Source of the DNA: Bacteroidales bacterium
GTDB lineage: Bacteria; Bacteroidota; Bacteroidia; Bacteroidales; Tenuifilaceae
Direction: 5' to 3'
Assembly: GCA_013141385.1 (NCBI GenBank)
Contig: JABFRB010000045.1
Span: 1 to 64,000 of the forward strand
Length of the DNA: 64,000 bases
Below, piece by piece: positions 36,320-44,196 of this stretch (position 1 is its first letter; each line of letters starts with the position of its first letter). The notes under the pieces are model-generated. The model worked only from the letters and a program-made list of their open reading frames with translations. It was not told where the DNA came from and ran no database searches. The position numbers and the translations under genes were made by a program.

Positions 36320-36556
36320 GAAAATAAAATTTACGTTAAGAATATAATTGGTTGTTTTTTATAGATTTCTAGGTGAATACTTTTAACAACAATTGAATAT
36401 CCATGTTTTATTGATTTAGATGAACTGTTAACTTCAGTTAACTTCGGTTCGCAAAAATAATCCGTTTTAAATGGATATTTTATGATGAATTGTTTATTAC
36501 AATAATTTACGAAATTAATAAAAAAGATATTCATTTGTATTCTGATTTTTTTAATT

Positions 36557-37126
36557 ATGAACGTGGTTGTAATAGATTTCTTTGATTCCTTTACTTTCAA
36601 TCTTGTCCACTACCTTGAACAGATGTGCAATAGTGTTGAATGCATTAGGTGTAACAAGGTTGATATTGCAAGTTTAGGTTCATATGATGGTGTTGTGCTT
36701 TCTCCGGGGCCGGGTTTACCTATTGAAACTCATAATCTTTATGAAATTTTGACTACATGGGGTTCAATAAAACCAATCTTAGGAATTTGTTTAGGTCATC
36801 AAGCAATAGGAGCGTTTTTCGGTTTGGAGTTAATTAATATGCCTCATGTACATCATGGAATTAGTAGATTAACCTCCGTGATTGATGAAAATGAGATTTT
36901 ATTTAATGGGTTACCTCTAGAATTTTTAAGCGCAAGATACCACTCATGGGTTGTTAGTTCCCCGGACGAATATTCACCGTTAAAAATTACTGCGGTTGAT
37001 AAAGATGGAGATATAATGGGAATAAGCCACCGCAAGTATAATATTAAGGGTATTCAATTTCATCCGGAATCAATTCTAACCAATTACGGATTTCAAATAC
37101 TAAATAATTGGGTTAAATCAATTTAA
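36557..37126 (+). CDS. Glutamine amidotransferase, PabA/TrpG type
   Basis: A 189-residue class I amidotransferase that supplies ammonia to a chorismate-using synthase (anthranilate or 4-amino-4-deoxychorismate). The catalytic cysteine is C78 in LGICLGHQA, with H169 and E171 in the FHPESI motif; SPGPGLP is at 49-55. It stands without a trpE or pabB neighbour, so PabA and TrpG cannot be separated; in many Bacteroidetes one such protein serves both. It ends five bases before the convergent lptD stop. Confidence 0.9.
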   Translation: MNVVVIDFFDSFTFNLVHYLEQMCNSVECIRCNKVDIASLGSYDGVVLSPGPGLPIETHNLYEILTTWGSIKPILGICLGHQAIGAFFGLELINMPHVHHGISRLTSVIDENEILFNGLPLEFLSARYHSWVVSSPDEYSPLKITAVDKDGDIMGISHRKYNIKGIQFHPESILTNYGFQILNNWVKSI

Positions 37127-37130
37127 TTAT

Positions 37131-39704
37131 CTACAGATTATCGAGATAACTATCACGCTTAGTCCACTTTAAATCTTGAAGCATTCCAGATTTTACGTTA
37201 ATCTGAAAACTATACATTTTTCTGAAACCTAATGGAATTAAGGTCAAGCGCATTTCCCAGCAGTGTAAATCACGATAAATGTTGATTGAAGTAGTGGATA
37301 ATTTTCTAATCTGAAAATCGTATCCTGAAGAAAATCCAATTTTCCATTTTGGGGTTAGACTTAAATCACCGCTAAAACCTAATGTTTGATTTGTTGACTT
37401 TTCAAACGCTGGTTTTGAGTAGTTAAAGTTATAGTTAATCCGTAAATTCCAAGGGATTTCAAAATCAACACTTTGCGTGGTTATATTGTTACTGCTCATC
37501 GATTGCCCAAACGAAGAATTATCCCGTTCTCCATTAAGTGGAAGATCTACTGGAGGCGTTTGTTTATTCGAATTTTTATCCTTTTTTGCACTATTTAATG
37601 AAAAATCTACACCAATAGAAAAGGATGTTAAACGAGCAAATTTTCCGTTGGTTTTGAGTTCATAAGTGTTATAAGCCACACCTTTATCATTTAAAGCGTA
37701 GGGGTTAAGAACTCCGTTGAAGTTTATATTAATTTTATCTAAAAGTCGTGTACTACCTGCAAATGATATAGGCTGAAGTTTCATCGAATCAGCAAGAAGG
37801 TTATAGCTCGAATTGAAAGATAGATTTTCGAATATTTTAATTTTTTTAAAATTGTTTACCGTATCCTTGGTTGATCGAACTTTCATTTCAAGATTATTCC
37901 CTAATCCAAAAGATATCATACCAGATTTCCCTGCACCAGGACTACCGTAAACCCCCCTTTCGAAAATTGAATACTTTGCAGTATTTCCCTTTTGATCAGT
38001 TTGGTAAGTTTTGTAAAAACCATAGCTAGGATCGCTAAAATCAGGTCTGTAGCTGAGCGAAAAGGTAGGGGTTAAAACATGCCGGATGGCTTGAATCGCT
38101 TTATCCTTTCCAAAATTAAACATACCATAAATCTTAGTGCTCATGGATACACCTGTACTATACTGCCACGCCCTTCTAAATCCAGGAACAGTATCTTCTA
38201 CAACTTTACCTGGGATTGAACCTGAACCATCCACCCAGTTTTTTCTAATTGTGCTAGCATACCAAAATTCAGAGTAATTTACACTTGGACTTACTTGAAT
38301 GAACTTAAGTAAATTAAATGATGTCATTAATGGAATTTCATGTTTAATCCCATTACTCATGCTATCAATAACACTTCGTTTAAACAGATTTTTTTCTTTT
38401 ACGGATACTTTATTATCAATGCTAGTATTTACGCTAAATCCAATTTTTTCATACCATGCAGGTGCCCCAACTTCTAAATCTCTTTTAAATGGGTAAATCT
38501 TATCCATACTAAGTGAAACTCTTGGAAAATCAATACTTACAACTTTAGATCGATTATTCTGCGAGTGAGTAAACGCAGTAGTCATTCGAAATGGTGTACC
38601 AACGAATGTTTTAGAGTAGTTAATACTTGAATTTACCTGATTACTTAAGTAGTCTGTAAGGTTTGATGAGTTGAAATGGTTGTAGTCAGTTGAACCAAAA
38701 TTAACACTTGCTGAAAAGTTTGAATTCGGACTAGCTTTGGAATCCTGTGAATGTGTCCATACAATATTATAAGAATTTGATTGGGTAGAATCGTTTAGAA
38801 TATTTTTTGAAACATCAATACCTAAATTACCTGAAAAACGATAACGTTTTTTGTATGTCGATTGAGAACGAACAGCCCATGATCCAAAAGAGTAAATATC
38901 CGTTGTTAATTTTAAATCAAAATAATCACTAATACCAAAGTAGAATCCCCCGCCCCTTAAGAATACACCCCTAATTATTTCCTCTCCATATTCAGGTATT
39001 ATTATTCCGGATGAACGTTCCCTTGTATTTGGAAAATAACCAAAGGGTATAACCAAAGGAAATGGTACATCTTCGATTACTAAATATGAAGGGCCAAAAA
39101 TAATTTTATCATTAGGAATTACTTTTCCCTTTGTCATCGCTATATAGAAGTGAGGGTGGGGGAGATTACAAGATGTAAACTTTCCATTTTTAAGGTTAAC
39201 AGAGTTATCTTCCATTTTCTTTGTAATATCACTATGTAAAAATCCTCCATTTTGTTCAGTAATTACGCCATTTATTTTTGCCTTTTTTGAATTAAAGTTA
39301 TAGAAGATGTCACTCATTGTATACGTTTGTCCACCATCTTTGAAAACGGGACTACCTAGTACTTTACCAGTACTATCTTGAATTCCTTTTGCAAAAACCT
39401 CCTTTTTTTCCATATCAAATTCAATGTATTGAGCTTTTAGCTCAATTTTTTGATAGTTAACAACACCATCACCAAACAAATAAATTTTTTTGCCGTCAAG
39501 GGAGTAAATGGTTGAATCTTTGGCATTATAGAAAATGGGGTCTTCTAAAGGTTGTTTCTTGGCTATTACGGAAGTATCTTTTATTGGAATAGAATCTTTT
39601 TGCTGAAGTTCAGAATGATAAAAAACTTCGTGATCGGTTTTTTCGAATGAGAAACCAATCAATGAATTAAAAAGAAAAAAAAGTACAATTAGCCTCAAAT
39701 GCAA
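37131..39704 (-). CDS. lptD: LPS assembly outer-membrane protein LptD, Bacteroidetes type
   Basis: An 857-residue outer-membrane protein with a signal peptide (1-20). The N-terminal OstA/LptA-like jellyroll has DSTIYSLDGKKIYLFGDGVVNYQKIELKAQYIEF-type strands (about 60-180, described here by position). The C-terminal two-thirds form the LptD barrel (LVIPFGYFPNTRERSSGIIIPEYGEE near residue 220, then many alternating strands). It inserts LPS into the outer leaflet. It would serve the glycolipids made by the locus at 1-17401. It is divergent from the amidase gene, with only 74 bases between. Confidence 0.87.
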   Translation of the reverse strand: MHLRLIVLFFLFNSLIGFSFEKTDHEVFYHSELQQKDSIPIKDTSVIAKKQPLEDPIFYNAKDSTIYSLDGKKIYLFGDGVVNYQKIELKAQYIEFDMEKKEVFAKGIQDSTGKVLGSPVFKDGGQTYTMSDIFYNFNSKKAKINGVITEQNGGFLHSDITKKMEDNSVNLKNGKFTSCNLPHPHFYIAMTKGKVIPNDKIIFGPSYLVIEDVPFPLVIPFGYFPNTRERSSGIIIPEYGEEIIRGVFLRGGGFYFGISDYFDLKLTTDIYSFGSWAVRSQSTYKKRYRFSGNLGIDVSKNILNDSTQSNSYNIVWTHSQDSKASPNSNFSASVNFGSTDYNHFNSSNLTDYLSNQVNSSINYSKTFVGTPFRMTTAFTHSQNNRSKVVSIDFPRVSLSMDKIYPFKRDLEVGAPAWYEKIGFSVNTSIDNKVSVKEKNLFKRSVIDSMSNGIKHEIPLMTSFNLLKFIQVSPSVNYSEFWYASTIRKNWVDGSGSIPGKVVEDTVPGFRRAWQYSTGVSMSTKIYGMFNFGKDKAIQAIRHVLTPTFSLSYRPDFSDPSYGFYKTYQTDQKGNTAKYSIFERGVYGSPGAGKSGMISFGLGNNLEMKVRSTKDTVNNFKKIKIFENLSFNSSYNLLADSMKLQPISFAGSTRLLDKININFNGVLNPYALNDKGVAYNTYELKTNGKFARLTSFSIGVDFSLNSAKKDKNSNKQTPPVDLPLNGERDNSSFGQSMSSNNITTQSVDFEIPWNLRINYNFNYSKPAFEKSTNQTLGFSGDLSLTPKWKIGFSSGYDFQIRKLSTTSINIYRDLHCWEMRLTLIPLGFRKMYSFQINVKSGMLQDLKWTKRDSYLDNL

Positions 39705-39713
39705 TTTATGTAG

Positions 39714-39721
39714 TATTTTTG
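39714..39721 (+). promoter_or_regulatory. Candidate -7 box for the amidase gene
   Basis: TATTTTTG lies 57 bases before the amidase ATG, in the short divergent interval. No clear -33 element, so low confidence. Confidence 0.35.
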
Positions 39722-39778
39722 TGTTTAATTAATTTGAAATAGGGTTCAAAACTAGTCAAAAAACTATAAAGGTTGTTA

Positions 39779-40927
39779 ATGCTTTTTGTTTTTAAATCAA
39801 CATTTTTTAGAACATATACACTTGTATATGTTACTTTGTTAGCTTTTTTATTCAATTTTCATGCCAATGGTCAAACTCCAGAAAGCAATGGGATTCATAA
39901 AATTGTTATCGATCCAGGTCATGGAGGTAGCGATCCTGGAACACTTGGTAGCAGAACGCGTGAAAAAGATATAGCTCTTTCAATAGCCTTAAAATTAGGA
40001 AATTTTATAAGAAATAATTATCCGGATGTAGAAGTAATTTTCACTCGAAAAGATGATAAATTTGTTGCACTTGACGAGCGAACAACAATTGCGAATGCTT
40101 CCAAAGCCGATTTATTCATATCTATTCATTGTAATTCTAACCCAAGCAAGAGTCCGTATGGAACTGAAACATATGTACTTGGGTTGCATAAGTCAGAAGA
40201 TAATCTTGATGTAGCAATGCGAGAGAATGCAGTTATTACATACGAGCAAGATTACTCATCAAAATACGAGGGCTATGATCCCAAGTCAACCGAATCATAT
40301 ATTATATTTACCTTAATGCAAAATGCACATTTAGATCAAAGCTTACGATTTGCTAATCTTGTTGAAACGGAATTTAGAGAGCACACAACTAGGCATGATA
40401 GAGGTGTAAAACAAGCAGGATTCCTTGTGCTTTGGAAATCATCAATGCCAAGTGTATTAATCGAAACGGGTTTTTTAAGCAACATAAAGGAGGAAGCATT
40501 TCTTGCTACCGAATCAGGTCAAGAATTAATAGCTTCATCTATTTTTAAAGCATTTGGTGATTATAAGAAGAGTATTGATAACCAAAGTTTAATGTCTTCA
40601 AGTATACAATTTACAAAGGAAAAAGATACCTCAAACTTAAGATTAAACGAACAAAACAATCAGGCAGAAATAATTTTTAAAGTTCAAATCACCTCATCCA
40701 GAAAGAAAATACCAGTAACATCTAAAATTTTCAAAGATATTAAAGGGGTTAATGAAATTGGTTTTGATGGTATATATAAGTATACTGTTGGTAGTAAAAA
40801 GAAGTATACCGAAATTGTTGAGTACTGTCAGCAAATTAGGAAACAATTTCCCGATGCGTTTATAATAGCTGTTAAAGGAAATAAAATCATTCCTCTCGAT
40901 ATCGCATTAAAAGAAATATCAATTTAA
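39779..40927 (+). CDS. N-acetylmuramoyl-L-alanine amidase (Amidase_3)
   Basis: Cuts the amide bond between muramic acid and the stem peptide of peptidoglycan in the periplasm. ATG 39779 (two codons inside a TTG frame) gives 382 residues with a signal peptide or anchor at 1-31. The zinc ligands and catalytic Glu appear in order: H48 in IVIDPGHGGSDPG, E62 in TREKDIAL, H117 in ISIHCNSN and the Glu in VLIETGFLSN near residue 220. A SPOR-like or linker region follows (270-382), ending in a KYTVGSKKKYTEI segment typical of SPOR domains. It sits between lptD and an MCE gene. Confidence 0.9.
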   Translation: MLFVFKSTFFRTYTLVYVTLLAFLFNFHANGQTPESNGIHKIVIDPGHGGSDPGTLGSRTREKDIALSIALKLGNFIRNNYPDVEVIFTRKDDKFVALDERTTIANASKADLFISIHCNSNPSKSPYGTETYVLGLHKSEDNLDVAMRENAVITYEQDYSSKYEGYDPKSTESYIIFTLMQNAHLDQSLRFANLVETEFREHTTRHDRGVKQAGFLVLWKSSMPSVLIETGFLSNIKEEAFLATESGQELIASSIFKAFGDYKKSIDNQSLMSSSIQFTKEKDTSNLRLNEQNNQAEIIFKVQITSSRKKIPVTSKIFKDIKGVNEIGFDGIYKYTVGSKKKYTEIVEYCQQIRKQFPDAFIIAVKGNKIIPLDIALKEISI

Positions 40928-41066
40928 TATGAAATGTCCATGTTGATAAAGAACACCAAGCGCAATGATCAAAACATGGACATTCCATCTGAGCCTAGGT
41001 AATTAATATTATTCGAAGAGAAATAATAACTAGTTCTATATTAATTATTTATGAAATTTTGTACAG

Positions 41067-42059
41067 ATGAAAATTAAAATAACCCGCGAGGCAAAAATTG
41101 GATTTTTTGCTATTTTATGTTTGGCTGCAATGTTTTGGGGAATAAATTTTCTAAAGGGTAAGAATATTTTTAGCCCCAACAATATTTATTATACAATTTT
41201 CAATCAAGTTGATGGATTAGAGAATACTAACCCAGTACTTATTAATGGCTTTAAAGTTGGGTTGGTTAAAAATATCAAATTTGAGGAAGGTAATACTGGA
41301 AGGTTTCTGGTTACTCTTTTGGTTGGAAAAAAGTATAAAATCCCTGAAAATACAATCGCTAAGATGATAAGTACGAGTATTATTGGAGGCAAAGCCATTA
41401 AACTCGAAGTAATATCTGGTGGCAAATTGCATAACCCTGGGGATACCTTACCTGGGCAAATTGAAACTGGATTAATAGATCAATTGGGACATCAGATTGC
41501 ACCCGTTAAACAAAAGGCAGAAAATTTAATGGTTGAATTAGAAAAAACTTTAAAGATAATGTCAGAGGTTTTTAACGAAGAAAATAGAGTGCAGCTAAGT
41601 CAAAGTTTTGCGAATTTAAACAAGGCTCTTTACAGTATAAATCAAACAGCGGCTGAATTCGATACTACAATGAGTCCCAATGGGACTATGCGTAGGATTC
41701 TTTCAAATGTTGAATCTATTTCTTCGAACCTTAAGAATAGTAATAAGGATATTTCAAAAATTGTTAAGAATTTTTCCGCTATAAGCGATACAATGGCAAA
41801 AATAAAAATAGCTTCAACGATGATACAGGTTGATTCTGCAATGCGGCAGTTTAATGCTGTTGTAACAAAAATAAACTCAGGAAAAGGAACTTTGGGTAAT
41901 CTCATAAATAACGATACTCTCTTCTTTAATCTCGAGAATGCTTCCAAAAGTCTTGAGCTTCTAATAAAGGATGTAAAAGAAAACCCAAAAAGATACATCA
42001 ACTTTTCCGTAATAGACTTGAGTAGAACTAAGTATGTTGAATCAAAAAAACCAAGATAG
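41067..42059 (+). CDS. MCE/MlaD domain lipid-transport protein
   Basis: A 330-residue protein with an N-terminal membrane helix (about 9-28) and an MCE domain: KGKNIFSPNNIYYTIFNQVDGLENTNPVLINGFKVG (described by position, about 30-66), then IPENTIAKMISTSIIGGKAI near residue 95-115. A long helical C-terminus follows. MlaD-like proteins bind phospholipid and, with MlaE/F, move it between membranes. The permease and ATPase genes are not adjacent. It is 139 bases after the amidase gene and may share its transcript. Confidence 0.87.
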   Translation: MKIKITREAKIGFFAILCLAAMFWGINFLKGKNIFSPNNIYYTIFNQVDGLENTNPVLINGFKVGLVKNIKFEEGNTGRFLVTLLVGKKYKIPENTIAKMISTSIIGGKAIKLEVISGGKLHNPGDTLPGQIETGLIDQLGHQIAPVKQKAENLMVELEKTLKIMSEVFNEENRVQLSQSFANLNKALYSINQTAAEFDTTMSPNGTMRRILSNVESISSNLKNSNKDISKIVKNFSAISDTMAKIKIASTMIQVDSAMRQFNAVVTKINSGKGTLGNLINNDTLFFNLENASKSLELLIKDVKENPKRYINFSVIDLSRTKYVESKKPR

Positions 42060-42394
42060 GTTAAGTGTCATAAAATCAAATGATTAAAAATTTTGATGAA
42101 ATTCATAAACAGAAATTAAAAAGTTCTATTTTTTGTGATTTTTATTTCTTAAATAAAGAAAAATTACAATTCATTAACAGCCAAAAAATTACATTATCAA
42201 CATGATAAATACCTGTATATCAGTGTAATAAAAAATATTTATTTTTTTGATTAAATTATTTTGGTGATACCTAATTCATTAAACTCAAAATCATTTTTGC
42301 AATAGGTTTTGGACTTTTTTTTTCATTTTTTTATTCACAAATTTGTTGTACAACAAAAAAAACAACTTTCAAATTCTTTTAATTCATACTTAGC
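42060..42394. other. Gene-free interval upstream of dnaA
   Basis: About 335 bases, very AT-rich. It holds TTATTCACA at 42331-42339, one DnaA box of the TTWTNCACA type, 56 bases before the dnaA ATG. No cluster of boxes, 13-mers or palindromes was seen, so an origin is not supported. An AT-only element, TAAATTATTTTGGTG, at about 42253-42267 could be a promoter but has no clear pair. Confidence 0.45.
42331..42339 (+). promoter_or_regulatory. Single DnaA-box-like site
   Basis: TTATTCACA matches TTWTNCACA. One box upstream of dnaA suggests autoregulation rather than an origin. Confidence 0.35.
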
Positions 42395-43825
42395 ATGATC
42401 CGAGATTTTCAGCAAGTTTGGCATAGCTGCCTTCAAATAATTAAAGATAATGTTTCTCCAGTAAGCTTTAAAACTTGGTTCGAACCAATCGTTCCAGTAA
42501 AATTGGAGAAAAGTATACTCACAATTCAAGTTCCGAGTCCATTCTTTTACGAGTACCTTGAAGAACAGTATATTGATATTCTTAGAAAAACATTGCGTAA
42601 AGAGTTAGGTTCAGATGCTAAGCTTGAGTACAGCGTTGTGATGGAGAACAATAGTTTTGCAAATAGCAAACCTTATACAGTAAAATTTCCAACACAGAAT
42701 AAAACAGATCTTAAAAATAAGCCTGTATCTATTCCTGCTAATAATCAAGATTATCAGATAAAGAACCCATTTGTTATTCCTGGTATTAAAAAGTTGTATG
42801 TTGATCCTCAACTCAACCCCGACAATACATTTGCAAATTTTGTTGAAGGTGAATGTAATAGACTCGCACGTTCGGCTGGATTAGCAGTTTCTCATGCTCC
42901 AGGAAAAACTGCTTTCAACCCTTTATTATTATATGGTAACTCAGGTTTAGGTAAAACTCATTTAGCCCAAGCAATAGGGATTGAGGCTAAAGAAAAATTC
43001 CCTGAAAAAACTGTTCTTTATGTAAATGCTGCTAAATTTCAAACTCAGTTTGTTGAAGCAATTCGAAATAATAATAAGAATGATTTTCTTCATTTCTATC
43101 AGATGATCGATATTTTGATAATCGATGATGTTCATGAATTTGCTGGAAAGGAGAAAACGCAGGATACCTTCTTCCATATATTTAACCATTTACACCAATC
43201 AGGAAAGCAGTTAATATTTACATCAGATAAACCACCTGTTGAGTTACAAGGACTTGAGCAAAGATTACTATCAAGATTTAAATGGGGTTTATCAGCAGAT
43301 TTGCAAGCACCAGATTTTGAAACACGAATTGCAATCCTTAAAAAGAAGATATATAACGATGGAATAATTGTTCCCGAGGAAGTGATTGAATACATTGCTT
43401 CAAATATAACAAATAATATAAGAGAGCTTGAAGGTGCACTAATCTCATTACTAGCTCAATCAACTTTAAATCGAAAGGAGATTACCCTGGAATTAACCTC
43501 CGAGATGATTGATAAACTGGTAAAAAGCACACGAAAAGAGATATCAATCGATTATATTCAAAAAATTGTTTGTGAGTATTTTGGCTTACCGTCTGATGTT
43601 TTACAAACCAAAACTAGAAAGCGGGAAATTGTTCAGGCTCGCCAAATTGCTATGTTCTTTTCAAAAAGTATGACAAAATCATCGCTTTCAACTATTGGAA
43701 GTATAATAGGAGGGAAAGATCATGCAACGGTGCTACATGCCTGCAAAACTGTAAACAACTTAATGGATACCGATAAACGTTTTAAGAGTCAGATTGATGA
43801 TATTGAAAAACGTTTAAAAATATAA
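42395..43825 (+). CDS. dnaA: Chromosomal replication initiator DnaA
   Basis: A 476-residue AAA+ protein that opens oriC. Domain I (1-80: WHSCLQIIKDNVSPVSFKTW) binds helicase loader partners; domain III has Walker A GNSGLGKTHL (about 187-196) and Walker B ILIIDDVHEF (about 235-244). Domain IV has the DNA-binding signature with RQIAMFFSKSMTKSSLSTIG and GGKDHATVLHACKTV (about 440-455). Length and order are standard. Its neighbours are not dnaN, recF or gyrB, which is common in Bacteroidetes. Confidence 0.97.
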   Translation: MIRDFQQVWHSCLQIIKDNVSPVSFKTWFEPIVPVKLEKSILTIQVPSPFFYEYLEEQYIDILRKTLRKELGSDAKLEYSVVMENNSFANSKPYTVKFPTQNKTDLKNKPVSIPANNQDYQIKNPFVIPGIKKLYVDPQLNPDNTFANFVEGECNRLARSAGLAVSHAPGKTAFNPLLLYGNSGLGKTHLAQAIGIEAKEKFPEKTVLYVNAAKFQTQFVEAIRNNNKNDFLHFYQMIDILIIDDVHEFAGKEKTQDTFFHIFNHLHQSGKQLIFTSDKPPVELQGLEQRLLSRFKWGLSADLQAPDFETRIAILKKKIYNDGIIVPEEVIEYIASNITNNIRELEGALISLLAQSTLNRKEITLELTSEMIDKLVKSTRKEISIDYIQKIVCEYFGLPSDVLQTKTRKREIVQARQIAMFFSKSMTKSSLSTIGSIIGGKDHATVLHACKTVNNLMDTDKRFKSQIDDIEKRLKI

Positions 43826-43844
43826 TTCTAGTTTCTTCTTTATT

Positions 43845-43882
43845 AAGAGTTGTTATACAATTGTATTTCAACTCTTTTTTTG
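43845..43882 (+). terminator. Intrinsic terminator after dnaA
   Basis: AAGAGTTG pairs with CAACTCTT over a 16-base loop that itself contains TATACAATTGTAT, and a T-run follows. It lies 19 bases after the dnaA stop. Confidence 0.75.
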
Positions 43883-43925
43883 GTAATAATGCCAAAATTA
43901 GTTGGTGATTTTGTTTTTATCTCAT

Positions 43926-43987
43926 AAAAATTTCTTTAGAAATCCTCTCTCACAAATGGGTGGAGAGGTTTATAAAGAAATTTTTTT
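43926..43987 (+). terminator. Extended imperfect hairpin followed by a T-run
   Basis: The left arm 43926-43949 pairs with the right arm 43963-43985 (about 22 of 24 bases, with one bulge), loop about 13 bases, then a run of seven Ts at 43981-43987. It could end a short transcript or be part of an RNA leader. No gene lies between it and the dnaA terminator. Confidence 0.45.
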
Positions 43988-44196
43988 CATCATATATTGA
44001 AACACCCTCCAATAGAGTATCAGTAAACTCAATAAGAACAAGAGGTGTATGAGTTTTTAACAACTATTTTTGGCATATATACCCTTTTTTTTGTTTTCAA
44101 AATTCATTAATGAATTTGTTTTTTCTCTGTTATCATATCATTGTCTAGTTTTTTATTTATACTACTTTTAGAAACATAATTTTTATTCCCTATTCT

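Larger units (their letters stand above)
43826..44196. other. Gene-free interval between dnaA and the TPR-phosphatase gene
   Basis: About 371 bases. After the dnaA terminator it contains a second long imperfect hairpin with a T-run (43926-43987). The remaining 200 bases upstream of the phosphatase gene are AT-rich and carry no readable box beyond short T-rich tracts. Confidence 0.5.

Noticed and set aside
42060-42394. Origin of replication before dnaA
   Set aside because: Only one DnaA-box-like site and no cluster or unwinding element were seen; skew could not be computed.
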